Both the position numbers and the translations under genes were made by a program. A model generated the notes under the pieces. The model had not been told where the DNA came from. It worked only from the letters and a program-made list of their open reading frames with translations, and ran no database searches. A DNA stretch of 5,906 nt from Chromobacteriaceae bacterium. GTDB taxonomy: Bacteria > Pseudomonadota > Gammaproteobacteria > Burkholderiales > Aquaspirillaceae. Shown here piece by piece: positions 1 through 5,906 of the stretch (within the stretch, counting starts at the first letter, position 1; each line of letters begins with the position of its first letter). Location of the stretch: NCBI GenBank assembly GCA_030151505.1, contig JASLDQ010000139.1, positions 1-5,906 of the forward strand, given 5' to 3'.

Positions 1-35
1 AAAAGCTGCTGGTTTCTACAAAGGTAAAAACGCAA

Positions 36-72
36 GGGCCGGGTCGGGGCCGCCATGCGCGGAATCCGGCCC
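36..72 (+). repeat. GC-rich inverted repeat in the prpE leader
   Basis: GGGCCGG at 36-42 is the exact reverse complement of CCGGCCC at 66-72, with a 23-nt spacer. In a prpE transcript starting upstream, this could form a stem ending 15 nt before the Shine-Dalgarno. The spacer is long and the surrounding DNA is very G+C-rich, so a chance pairing is quite possible. Apart from this and the ribosome binding site I see nothing assignable in bases 1-99. A stop codon at 25-27 closes one frame that enters from the left edge, but too little is visible to name an upstream gene. Confidence 0.25.
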
Positions 73-87
73 GCTGCCCGCTACTGC

Positions 88-93
88 AGGAGA
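88..93 (+). promoter_or_regulatory. Shine-Dalgarno site of prpE
   Basis: AGGAGA lies 6 nt before the ATG at 100. An in-frame ATG at 55 would add 15 residues (MRGIRPAARYCRRFQ), but it lacks a comparable site and the extension does not look like an acyl-CoA synthetase N-terminus. This site therefore decides the start at 100. Confidence 0.85.
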
Positions 94-99
94 TTTCAG

Positions 100-2004
100 A
101 TGGGTGAGACATTGCGGCAGTTCCACAGCCGTTCGATCGAGCAGCCGGAAGCGTTCTGGGCCGAACAGGCCAAGCTGATCGACTGGAAGCAGCCTTACGA
201 CAAGGTGCTCGACTACTCCAATCCCCCGTTCCGCAACTGGTTCGTCAACGGTACCACCAACCTTTGCCACAACGCCGTCGACCGCCACCTGGCTACCCGC
301 GCCGACCAGAACGCGCTGATCCACATCTCCACCGAAACCAATAGCGAAACGATCTACACCTACCGCGACCTGCACCGCGAGGTGAACCGCATGGCGGCCA
401 TCCTGCGCGATCTGGGCGTGGGCAAGGGCGACCGGGTGCTGATCTACATGCCGATGATCGCCGAGGCGATCTTTGCCATGCTGGCAACGGTGCGGCTGGG
501 CGCGATCCATTCGGTGGTGTTCGGCGGCTTCGCCTCGCACAGCCTCGCCACCCGCATCGACGACGCCCGTCCCAAAGTGATGGTGACCGCCGACGCCGGC
601 ATGCGCGGCGGCAAGGTGATCCCGTACAAGCATCTGGTCGATGCCGCTATCGATCTGGCCGAAGCCAAGCCCGAGCGCGTGCTGATCGTCAACCGCGGGT
701 TGGACGAGGACATGCCGATCACCCAGATCCGCGATCTCGACTACGCCACCCTGCGCGCCAAGCGCATGGACGCCGACGTGCCGTGTGAATGGGTCGAGTC
801 CAACCATCCGAGCTACATCCTCTACACCTCCGGCACCACCGGCAAGCCCAAGGGCGTGCAGCGTGACACCGGCGGTTACGCCGTGGCGCTGGCCGCGTCG
901 ATGCAGCACATTTACTGCGGCAATCCGGGCGAAACCTACTTCTCCACGTCCGACATCGGCTGGGTGGTGGGGCACTCCTATATCGTCTACGGCCCGCTGC
1001 TCAACGGCATGGCGACCGTGGTGTACGAAGGCCTGCCGATCCGGCCCGATCCGGGCGTGTGGTGGGAAATCGTCGAGCGCTTCAAGGTCAGCGTGATGTT
1101 CTCCGCCCCGACCGCGCTGCGCGTGCTGAAGAAGCAGGACCCGTCCTGGCTGAAGAAGTACGACCTCTCCAGCCTGCGCGCGCTCTTCATGGCCGGCGAG
1201 CCGCTCGACCAGCCGACCGCCGACTGGATTACCGAGGAAATCGGCATCCCCGTGATCGACAACTACTGGCAGACCGAAACCGGCTGGCCGATGCTGTCGG
1301 CCATGCCGGGCGTCGAGAAAACCCCGGTCAAGAACGGCAGCCCCAGCTTCCCGGTGTACGGCTACAACGTCAAACTGCTCAACGACGCCACCGGCGAAGA
1401 AGTCGCACCGGGCGAAAAGGGCGTGATCGCCGTGATCCCGCCGCTGCCGCCGGGCTGCATGTCGACGATCTGGGGGCAGGACGAGCGCTTCGTCAGCACC
1501 TACTTCAAGGGGTTCAAGGACAAGCTGGTGTACTCCAGCTTTGACTGGGGCCAGCAGGACGAGGACGGCTATTTCTTCATCCTCGGCCGCACCGACGACG
1601 TGATCAACGTGGCCGGCCACCGTCTTGGCACCCGCGAGATCGAAGAGGCCGTCAGCGCCCACAGCGCGATCGCGGAAGTCGCCGTGGTCGGGGTGGCCGA
1701 CCAGCTCAAGGGCCAGGTGCCGGTCGCCTTCGCGGTGGTCAAGGACGCCAGCCGGCTCGAGGATCCGGTCGAGCGTGAACGGCTGGCACGCGAGGTAATC
1801 GCCAGCGTGTCGACCGAACTGGGCGCCATCGCCAATCCGGCCCAGGTCCATTTCGTCACCCAGCTGCCGAAAACCCGCTCGGGCAAGGTGCTGCGCCGTT
1901 CGATCCAGGCCATCGCCGAAGGACGCGACCCGGGCGATCTGACCACGCTGGACGACATGGCCGGCATCGAACAGGTCAAGCAGGCCATGACGGGGCCGCA
2001 CTAA
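100..2004 (+). CDS. prpE: Propionyl-CoA synthetase (propionate-CoA ligase) PrpE
   Basis: This 634-residue cytoplasmic enzyme of the ANL (acetyl-CoA synthetase-like) superfamily activates propionate with ATP and CoA through a propionyl-AMP intermediate. It feeds the 2-methylcitrate cycle or another propionyl-CoA route. The N-terminal ACS-type region covers roughly residues 1-60. The phosphate-binding loop YTSGTTGKPKG is at 242-252 and is followed directly by QRDTGGYAVAL (254-264), which I associate with PrpE rather than acetyl-CoA synthetase. YWQTETGWP at 389-397 is the adenylate-binding motif. GRTDDVINVAGHRLGTREIE (496-515) is the hinge and CoA-site region. PKTRSGK (590-596) carries the catalytic lysine K596, equivalent by motif to the residue regulated by acylation in Salmonella PrpE. 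Length is normal for the family and the frame is intact. No prpB, prpC or prpD is visible, and a terminator follows 39 nt after the stop, so prpE is either monocistronic or last in an operon. Acetyl-CoA synthetase is the main alternative. Confidence 0.95.
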   Translation: MGETLRQFHSRSIEQPEAFWAEQAKLIDWKQPYDKVLDYSNPPFRNWFVNGTTNLCHNAVDRHLATRADQNALIHISTETNSETIYTYRDLHREVNRMAAILRDLGVGKGDRVLIYMPMIAEAIFAMLATVRLGAIHSVVFGGFASHSLATRIDDARPKVMVTADAGMRGGKVIPYKHLVDAAIDLAEAKPERVLIVNRGLDEDMPITQIRDLDYATLRAKRMDADVPCEWVESNHPSYILYTSGTTGKPKGVQRDTGGYAVALAASMQHIYCGNPGETYFSTSDIGWVVGHSYIVYGPLLNGMATVVYEGLPIRPDPGVWWEIVERFKVSVMFSAPTALRVLKKQDPSWLKKYDLSSLRALFMAGEPLDQPTADWITEEIGIPVIDNYWQTETGWPMLSAMPGVEKTPVKNGSPSFPVYGYNVKLLNDATGEEVAPGEKGVIAVIPPLPPGCMSTIWGQDERFVSTYFKGFKDKLVYSSFDWGQQDEDGYFFILGRTDDVINVAGHRLGTREIEEAVSAHSAIAEVAVVGVADQLKGQVPVAFAVVKDASRLEDPVERERLAREVIASVSTELGAIANPAQVHFVTQLPKTRSGKVLRRSIQAIAEGRDPGDLTTLDDMAGIEQVKQAMTGPH

Positions 2005-2043
2005 GCCGCCATCCTTTGTCATGGTCGAATATGACCGAGCAGA

Positions 2044-2075
2044 AAAAACGGAACCGGTCGGTTCCGTTTTTCTTT
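2044..2075 (+). terminator. Intrinsic terminator after prpE
   Basis: CGGAACC (2049-2055) pairs with GGTTCCG (2060-2066) around the loop GGTC. Flanking A and T runs extend the stem to 2044/2071. The right arm runs into TTTTTCTTT, a U-tract for the + strand. The A-run on the left arm gives a U-tract in the other direction too, so the element is structurally bidirectional, although no gene converges on it here. It begins 39 nt after the prpE stop codon. Confidence 0.9.
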
Positions 2076-2169
2076 GGGGAGTCCCCCAACAAGCGCGGGG
2101 CGGGCGCATCTATCTGTAGCGTGGTGACCGGCTGGAATGCTCCGGGCAAACGTGTAGGCTGACCGCAAC

Positions 2170-2199
2170 CTGCCGGCAGCGCTTGATGGCCATCAAGCG
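2170..2199. repeat. Two abutting perfect palindromes (10 bp and 20 bp)
   Basis: CTGCCGGCAG (2170-2179) is a perfect 10-bp palindrome. It is followed with no gap by CGCTTGATGGCCATCAAGCG (2180-2199), a perfect 20-bp palindrome centred between 2189 and 2190. The larger one could be an operator for a dimeric regulator, or could form a stem of about 8 bp with a 4-nt loop. A T-rich run (2211-2216) starts 12 nt after it, too far for a standard terminator. It lies about 215 bp upstream of the chemoreceptor start. No known operator was recognised. Confidence 0.6.
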
Positions 2200-2268
2200 A
2201 TGGATAAGTATTTTTTATCGACCGGAAAGCGGAATCGTCTTGGTGGGCCTTTGCATGCACGTTATTCA

Positions 2269-2291
2269 TGCCATCAGAGTGTATGATGGCA
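2269..2291. repeat. Inverted repeat sharing the TGATGGC half-site
   Basis: TGCCATCA (2269-2276) and TGATGGCA (2284-2291) are exact reverse complements separated by 7 nt (GAGTGTA). The half-site TGATGGC/GCCATCA is the same one that forms the core of the palindrome at 2180-2199, here facing the opposite way. A TATGAT hexamer resembling a -10 box (2282-2287) overlaps the right arm, but no good -35 box sits at the right distance. A regulator binding site is an inference. Confidence 0.45.
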
Positions 2292-2320
2292 GACAAAAAT
2301 ACTGTTCCGGTATGTCGATG

Positions 2321-2353
2321 GCTGGATAAATGTTGCGGTGCATGCTGGATAAA
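2321..2353 (+). repeat. 10-bp direct repeat GCTGGATAAA
   Basis: GCTGGATAAA occurs exactly at 2321-2330 and at 2344-2353, 23 bp apart start to start, so both copies lie on nearly the same face of the helix. The core TGGATAA also appears at 2201-2207, and once more upstream of the third gene at 4389-4395. The second copy coincides with the -10 part of the possible sigma-28 promoter. Confidence 0.5.
2327..2352 (+). promoter_or_regulatory. Possible sigma-28 (FliA-type) promoter
   Basis: TAAA (2327-2330) is followed after 14 nt by CTGGATAA (2345-2352). This resembles the flagellar sigma factor pattern TAAA-N15-GCCGATAA, with a spacer one base short and two mismatches in the -10 part. Chemoreceptor genes are commonly transcribed by this sigma factor. 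The predicted start would lie near 2360, giving a leader of about 55 nt before the gene at 2414. A call on sequence alone is weak. Confidence 0.3.
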
Positions 2354-2403
2354 AACAACGCAGCCCCGCAGAATCCGGCAGGTTTATGTTGATTGAGCAT
2401 GAC

Positions 2404-2409
2404 AGGGGG
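2404..2409 (+). promoter_or_regulatory. Shine-Dalgarno site of the chemoreceptor gene
   Basis: AGGGGG lies 4 nt before the ATG at 2414. Two in-frame alternatives upstream, TTG at 2393 and ATG at 2399, have no good site at the right distance. Translation from 2414 also gives the [10 protein letters not shown] start typical of this kind of receptor. The spacing is slightly short. Confidence 0.65.
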
Positions 2410-2413
2410 TTGC

Positions 2414-4225
2414 ATGAGCTGGTTCTGGCGTCTTTACACTTTCATGGAAAAGACTTTCTGGTATTCCCTGTCGCGCAAACTGGGCAGTTTGTTCTTCATT
2501 TCCGTGCTTCAGCTGGGCTTCATGGGCATCGTCTGGCTGGCTTGGCAGGATGTGGATGCCGTGCTCAAGGCCAGTGGCGCCGATGTTTCCCTTGCCGCGC
2601 AGCAGGCCATTCGCGCCAGCTTCGAAACCGCCTTGTGGCGCAGCGGGGTGCTCTGGTTCGGCTCACTGGTCTTCATCGGACTCATGGTCTGGTACCTGCG
2701 TTTCCTGATCGTGCGTCCGCTCAAGCTCATCATCGGGATTTTCAACGATATCGGCGAGGGCGAGGGGGATCTGTCCCGTTCCATTCCGGTCCTGACCTAC
2801 GACGAAATCCGCCAGCTGTCCGAAAGCTACAACCGCTTCATCAAGAAGATCCGCGAAATCATCAGCCAGGTCCGGGAAATGACGGTGCGGATCGCGATGG
2901 AATCGGCCAGAAGCCAGCAGAACATTGGCGAATCGCTCAGCCGGGCGAGCAAGCAGGATGAGCTGGCGCAGCTGGTGCGTTCGGCCAGCGACAACAACAC
3001 CGTCGGCATCACCGCCATTTCGGGCGAGACCCAGAGCATCGCCGGGACGACCGGCGCCAATCTGGAAGTCGCCCGCGGCGCGCGGGGCGAACTCAACGAC
3101 GTGGCCGGTCGCATCAAGGACATCAACGGCCGGGTCGAACGCTTCAACGACACCGTCGGTGAGCTCAATACCCGCTCCGCTTCGATCAAGGAAATCGTCG
3201 ACCTGATCAAGGACATTTCCGACCAGACCAACCTGCTGGCTCTCAACGCTGCCATCGAGGCGGCGCGGGCCGGGGAGGCCGGCCGCGGCTTTGCCGTGGT
3301 GGCGGACGAGGTGCGCAAGCTGGCCGAGCGGGTCAAGGGCGCGACCGATGAAATTTCCGGCAACATCGACGGCATGCTGACGCTGGTGGTCGAAACCCGG
3401 CAGGAAACCAACATCATCACCAACGACACCAAGCTGGCTAGCGGGGTGGTCGATCGCGCCTCGCAGCATTTCGACAATATGGTCAGCGATTTCGAAAACA
3501 CCTCGCAAAGCCTGGTCGGCATCGCCGCTACGGTGGAGAGCTTCGCGACCACCAATGTCGCGGTGAACCGGGATGTCAGCGAAATTCACCGCCTGTCCGA
3601 GCAGGTGCGCCAGAAACTGGCGTTCTCGGCGCAGGTCTCGCGCGATCTGTCTGCTGCCACCGAGCAGGTGCAGGAACTGGTCAGCCGTTTCATCATCGGC
3701 GAGGGTGAATTCGACCGGGCCATCACGCGGGCCAAGCAATATCGCGAGCGCTTCGAAAGCCAGCTCAACGCCTGGGCCCAGGCCGGGGTCAACGTGTTTG
3801 ACCGCAGCTACCGGAAGATTGCCGATTCCGAGCCGCCAAGATATCGCGTCGGTTACGACGAGCGTTTTGAAACGGACATGCAGCCTTTCTACGACCAGCT
3901 GGTCAATGAAACGCCGGGCGGCCGCTTCAGCCTGCTGGTCGATGAAAACGGCTATGCCCCGACCCACAACAGCTTCTATTCCAAAAAGCCCACCGGCAAC
4001 ATGGCCGAAGACCTGATCGGCTGCCGCGACAAGCGGATTTTCAACGATCCGACCGGCAGCCGCGCGGCCAAAAACCTCCAGCCTTTCCTGTTGCAGACCT
4101 ATACCCGCGATACCGGGGAGGTCCTGTCTGAAATTGCCATGCCGATCATGGTCGGCGGTCGCCATTGGGGAGCGCTGCGGCTCGGCTTTGATGCCAGCCA
4201 GATGCTCGCCAAGCGCACGAGTTGA
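2414..4225 (+). CDS. Methyl-accepting chemotaxis protein with C-terminal PAS/Cache-like domain
   Basis: This 603-residue inner-membrane chemoreceptor is expected to signal through CheW and CheA to the flagellar motor. TM1 covers about 22-44 and TM2 about 78-100. They bracket a periplasmic loop of only some 33 residues, too small for a ligand domain. A HAMP linker follows (about 101-155), beginning at the RPL proline and including EGEGDL. The long coiled coil runs from about 155 to 425. Its conserved hairpin tip is around [20 protein letters not shown] (267-286), then [18 protein letters not shown] (290-307). A C-terminal globular domain (about 430-600) contains [11 protein letters not shown] (509-519), KRIFNDPTG (540-548), [15 protein letters not shown] (556-570) and [12 protein letters not shown] (581-592). 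I recognise these as the Cache-like module found at the C-terminus of some proteobacterial receptors; its ligand is unknown. No CheR-binding pentapeptide is seen at the C-terminus. Terminators on both sides make it a single-gene unit. The start at 2414 is preferred over TTG 2393 and ATG 2399. Confidence 0.93.
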   Translation: MSWFWRLYTFMEKTFWYSLSRKLGSLFFISVLQLGFMGIVWLAWQDVDAVLKASGADVSLAAQQAIRASFETALWRSGVLWFGSLVFIGLMVWYLRFLIVRPLKLIIGIFNDIGEGEGDLSRSIPVLTYDEIRQLSESYNRFIKKIREIISQVREMTVRIAMESARSQQNIGESLSRASKQDELAQLVRSASDNNTVGITAISGETQSIAGTTGANLEVARGARGELNDVAGRIKDINGRVERFNDTVGELNTRSASIKEIVDLIKDISDQTNLLALNAAIEAARAGEAGRGFAVVADEVRKLAERVKGATDEISGNIDGMLTLVVETRQETNIITNDTKLASGVVDRASQHFDNMVSDFENTSQSLVGIAATVESFATTNVAVNRDVSEIHRLSEQVRQKLAFSAQVSRDLSAATEQVQELVSRFIIGEGEFDRAITRAKQYRERFESQLNAWAQAGVNVFDRSYRKIADSEPPRYRVGYDERFETDMQPFYDQLVNETPGGRFSLLVDENGYAPTHNSFYSKKPTGNMAEDLIGCRDKRIFNDPTGSRAAKNLQPFLLQTYTRDTGEVLSEIAMPIMVGGRHWGALRLGFDASQMLAKRTS

Positions 4226-4247
4226 GGTTTGGTCCGGTTCCATTGAC

Positions 4248-4271
4248 ACCCGCCTTTGGCGGGTTTTTTTT
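4248..4271 (+). terminator. Intrinsic terminator after the chemoreceptor gene
   Basis: CCCGCC (4249-4254) and GGCGGG (4258-4263) form a GC stem around a TTT loop, extended by the A4248-T4264 pair. An uninterrupted run of eight T (4264-4271) follows. It begins 22 nt after the stop codon. Confidence 0.95.
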
Positions 4272-4354
4272 CGCCGGCCGTTAGGCCAACGCGGGGCATG
4301 TCGTCGTGGTGGAGGGGCGACAGAATCCGGATGAGGGTAAGCCGCCGACGCCGG

Positions 4355-4385
4355 TTGAGACAAAGTGGGGGGCGACAACTATGTT
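4355..4385 (+). promoter_or_regulatory. Weak sigma-70-like promoter candidate for the third gene
   Basis: TTGAGA (4355-4360) and TATGTT (4380-4385) resemble -35 and -10 boxes but are 19 bp apart, longer than optimal. A promoter is expected somewhere in 4272-4450, because a strong terminator precedes this gap and a new gene follows. This is the best pair I can see and may be wrong. Confidence 0.2.
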
Positions 4386-4454
4386 GAATGGATAACCGTA
4401 TGGTTTCGTGCATGGCACAGGGCCGGCGGCGAGGCCGTCAGCAGGGCTCCGGAC

Positions 4455-4459
4455 AAGGA
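4455..4459 (+). promoter_or_regulatory. Shine-Dalgarno site of the third gene
   Basis: AAGGA lies 7 nt before the ATG at 4467, within the purine-rich stretch AAGGAAAG (4455-4462). It fixes the start of a gene whose stop codon is beyond the window. Confidence 0.8.
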
Positions 4460-4466
4460 AAGACTC

Positions 4467-5906
4467 ATGGTCAAACCCGTTCATCGCTTGCGGCAGATTC
4501 CGCTGTATGCCCACCTGTCCATCCTGTTCATCGGGCTGATGGTGTTGTACGCCGTCGTCAGCGGCATCTACCAGTATCGCTTCACCAGCCGCCTGATGAT
4601 GGATGACGCGCAACGCCAGTTCGAGCAGATCGGCGTCGCCACCGCCGCCAAGGTGCAGGCGCTGTACCGCCCCGCCGGATCGCTGGCGGAGCAGCTGGCG
4701 CAGCAGCAGCTGATGTCGGCCGGGAGCTTGCCCAGACGGCTGGAGAATCTACCTTTTCTGGTCGCCGGGCTGCAGGGCCTGCCGGCGGTCAGTTCGATCT
4801 ATGTCGGTTACGACAACGGCGACTTCTTTCTGGTGCGGCCCTGGCAGGAAAAAAGCGAACTGAGGCAGCGCTTGCAACCTCCCCCCGGCACCGCGTGGGT
4901 GGTGCAGAGCGTCAGCCGGGACGGGGCGGGCGAGCGGGGCGAGTACCTGTTCTTTGATGCCCGCTTGACCGAGCTGGGTCGCCGGGTCGACCCGCTTTAC
5001 CGTTTCGACCCGCGGACCCGGCCGTGGTACGGCAGCGCGAAGCAGCAGGACCGGCTGATCGTCAGCCAGCCCTACCTGTTCTATACCAGCCGGCAGGCGG
5101 GCGTCACGTTTTCGCGGCGGGCCCCGTCCGGGCTGGCGGTGGCCGGCGTCGACATCGAACTGGACGACCTGTCCCGGATGCTGCTGCAGTCCCGCATCAC
5201 GCCGGATACCCGGATCGCCCTGCTGAATCGCGATGGCGAGGTACTGGCCTCGCACAAGGGCGGGCCCGGCCTGATTCATGGCCGAAGCGACGATGGCCGG
5301 TTGCCGTTGCTGCGGGAGCTGGATGCCAACGTGTTGCAGCAGTTACATCAGGAAGCCGGCCTGAGCGGGAAGCACAACCTGCTCATCCGCAATGCCGCCG
5401 GGGACTGGCAGGGCGTGGTGATCCCGGTGCCGGTCGAGGGCGGCTCGCTGCTGGTGCTGATGCTGGCCGCGCCGCACCGGGAACTGTTGTCCGAAGCCGT
5501 CAGGCTGCGCAACCACAGCCTGCTGATTTCGGGAGGGATGCTGCTGCTGGGGGTGCTGCTGACCATCTGGCTGTCGCGTTTCGCCGCCCGTTCCCTGCGC
5601 AAGCTGATGAAGGAAACCGCCAAGATCGAGCGTTTCCAGTTCGACGAGCCCGTCGTGGTCAAGACCGGAATCAAGGAGGTCTCCGAACTGGCCGGCGCGA
5701 TTGGTGAGATGAAATCGACCATCCACCGTTTTCTTGGCATGTCGATGGCGCTGGCGAGCGAAACCCATTTTCCACACCTGCTGGCCCGGCTCTTGCGCAC
5801 CATGCACGACGTGACCGGGGCGCAGGGCGGGGTGGTCTATCTGGCCGGCGAGGAGGCGCGGCACCTGCTGCCGGTGCAGGCCGAATGGCGGGGCGAACCG
5901 CTGGAG
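4467..5906 (+). CDS. Membrane sensor protein, double Cache + HAMP + GAF start (3' partial)
   Basis: The frame stays open for 480 codons to the last base, so the C-terminus and output domain are missing. TM1 covers about 12-34. A large periplasmic region (about 35-350) has the hallmarks of a dCache_1 ligand domain. These are SIYVGYDNGDFFLVRP (110-125), FDPRTRPWYGSA (180-191), SQPYLFYTSRQAGVTFSRR (200-218) and VAGVDIELDDLSRML (225-239), with ALLNRDGEVLASH (251-263) starting the membrane-proximal half. TM2 is about 351-371, followed by a HAMP-like segment (about 372-425). Then comes an amphipathic linker, KSTIHRFLGMSMALA (416-430), and what looks like the start of a GAF domain (TGAQGGVVYLAGEE, 450-463). 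Cache-HAMP-GAF proteins with this linker often end in an HD-GYP c-di-GMP phosphodiesterase; a nucleotide cyclase, GGDEF, SpoIIE-type phosphatase or kinase output is also possible. The ligand cannot be told. It is separated from the chemoreceptor gene by a terminator, so it is probably transcribed on its own. Confidence 0.88.
   Translation, partial: MVKPVHRLRQIPLYAHLSILFIGLMVLYAVVSGIYQYRFTSRLMMDDAQRQFEQIGVATAAKVQALYRPAGSLAEQLAQQQLMSAGSLPRRLENLPFLVAGLQGLPAVSSIYVGYDNGDFFLVRPWQEKSELRQRLQPPPGTAWVVQSVSRDGAGERGEYLFFDARLTELGRRVDPLYRFDPRTRPWYGSAKQQDRLIVSQPYLFYTSRQAGVTFSRRAPSGLAVAGVDIELDDLSRMLLQSRITPDTRIALLNRDGEVLASHKGGPGLIHGRSDDGRLPLLRELDANVLQQLHQEAGLSGKHNLLIRNAAGDWQGVVIPVPVEGGSLLVLMLAAPHRELLSEAVRLRNHSLLISGGMLLLGVLLTIWLSRFAARSLRKLMKETAKIERFQFDEPVVVKTGIKEVSELAGAIGEMKSTIHRFLGMSMALASETHFPHLLARLLRTMHDVTGAQGGVVYLAGEEARHLLPVQAEWRGEPLE

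Larger units (their letters stand above)
2005..2413. other. Intergenic region between prpE and the chemoreceptor gene
   Basis: These 409 bases hold no convincing gene. They contain the prpE terminator (2044-2075) followed by a small GGGG/CCCC hairpin (2076-2086). Next come two abutting palindromes (2170-2199), an inverted repeat (2269-2291), a 10-bp direct repeat (2321-2353), a possible sigma-28-type promoter (2327-2352), and the ribosome binding site of the next gene. Roughly 2200-2360 is visibly richer in A+T than the flanking genes, as expected for a promoter region. A frame of about 106 codons on the minus strand (start near 2296) was judged spurious. Confidence 0.8.

Noticed and set aside
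16..2109. A 697-codon open frame on the minus strand covering all of prpE
   Set aside because: It is an antisense shadow caused by strong GC codon bias. The sense strand encodes an unmistakable PrpE, and the antisense product is low-complexity and rich in H, D, G and V with no recognisable domain.
2140..2200. A c-di-GMP (GEMM-I) riboswitch, suggested by GGGCAAAC and GACCGCAA ahead of a chemoreceptor gene
   Set aside because: There is no GNRA tetraloop between the two blocks, the second block lacks the ACGCAAAG form, and no matching second helix with receptor follows.
2241..2255. Sigma-54-like promoter (TGG...TTGCA)
   Set aside because: Only 9 bases separate the GG and GC doublets; sigma-54 is strict about 10. 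The -24 element also matches poorly.
1976..2296. A frame of about 106 codons on the minus strand in the prpE-chemoreceptor gap
   Set aside because: It starts at TTG with no ribosome binding site, reads through both palindromes and the prpE terminator, ends inside prpE, and shows no recognisable domain.
2663..4378. A 571-codon open frame on the minus strand covering most of the chemoreceptor gene
   Set aside because: It has the same origin: it mirrors a clearly conserved sense protein, crosses the intrinsic terminator at 4248-4271, and resembles no known family.
4298..4387. A 29-codon frame in the gap before the third gene
   Set aside because: No ribosome binding site precedes it, and the arginine-rich product looks like a random translation of GC-rich DNA.
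4389..4395. TGGATAA as a sigma-28 -10 element for the third gene
   Set aside because: No TAAA-like -35 element lies 14 or 15 bases upstream; the sequence there is G-rich.

Overview
This is GC-rich DNA with strongly GC-biased third codon positions and bacterial gene architecture. The gene families present suggest a motile, chemotactic proteobacterium, most likely a betaproteobacterium; a Neisseriales/Chromobacteriaceae-type host is a guess from family resemblance. All three genes lie on the + strand. They look like three separate transcription units rather than one operon, because an intrinsic terminator follows each of the first two genes and the gaps are long (409 and 241 bp).

Layout. 1-99: leader of the first gene, with a strong Shine-Dalgarno and a GC-rich inverted repeat. 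100-2004: complete prpE, propionyl-CoA synthetase, the activating step of propionate catabolism. 2044-2075: intrinsic terminator. 2005-2413: long intergenic region with a 20-bp perfect palindrome abutting a 10-bp palindrome, a second inverted repeat built from the same TGATGGC half-site, a 10-bp direct repeat, and a possible sigma-28-like promoter. 2414-4225: complete methyl-accepting chemotaxis protein with a minimal periplasmic loop and a C-terminal cytoplasmic PAS/Cache-like domain, so it probably senses an intracellular signal. 4248-4271: textbook intrinsic terminator. 4467-5906: a third gene, open at the window end after 480 codons. It encodes a membrane sensor with a periplasmic double-Cache domain, HAMP and the beginning of a GAF-like domain. 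Its output domain lies outside the window; an HD-GYP phosphodiesterase or another signalling enzyme is expected from family resemblance.

How they relate. prpE is metabolic; the other two genes are sensory. Both sensors have two membrane segments and HAMP linkers, but they place the ligand domain on opposite sides of the membrane: cytoplasmic C-terminal in the chemoreceptor, periplasmic N-terminal in the third protein. Nothing in the sequence ties the sensors to propionate. I see no mobile element, CRISPR array, tRNA or rRNA, and no clearly new system. The most unusual non-coding signal is the cluster of symmetric elements upstream of the chemoreceptor gene.
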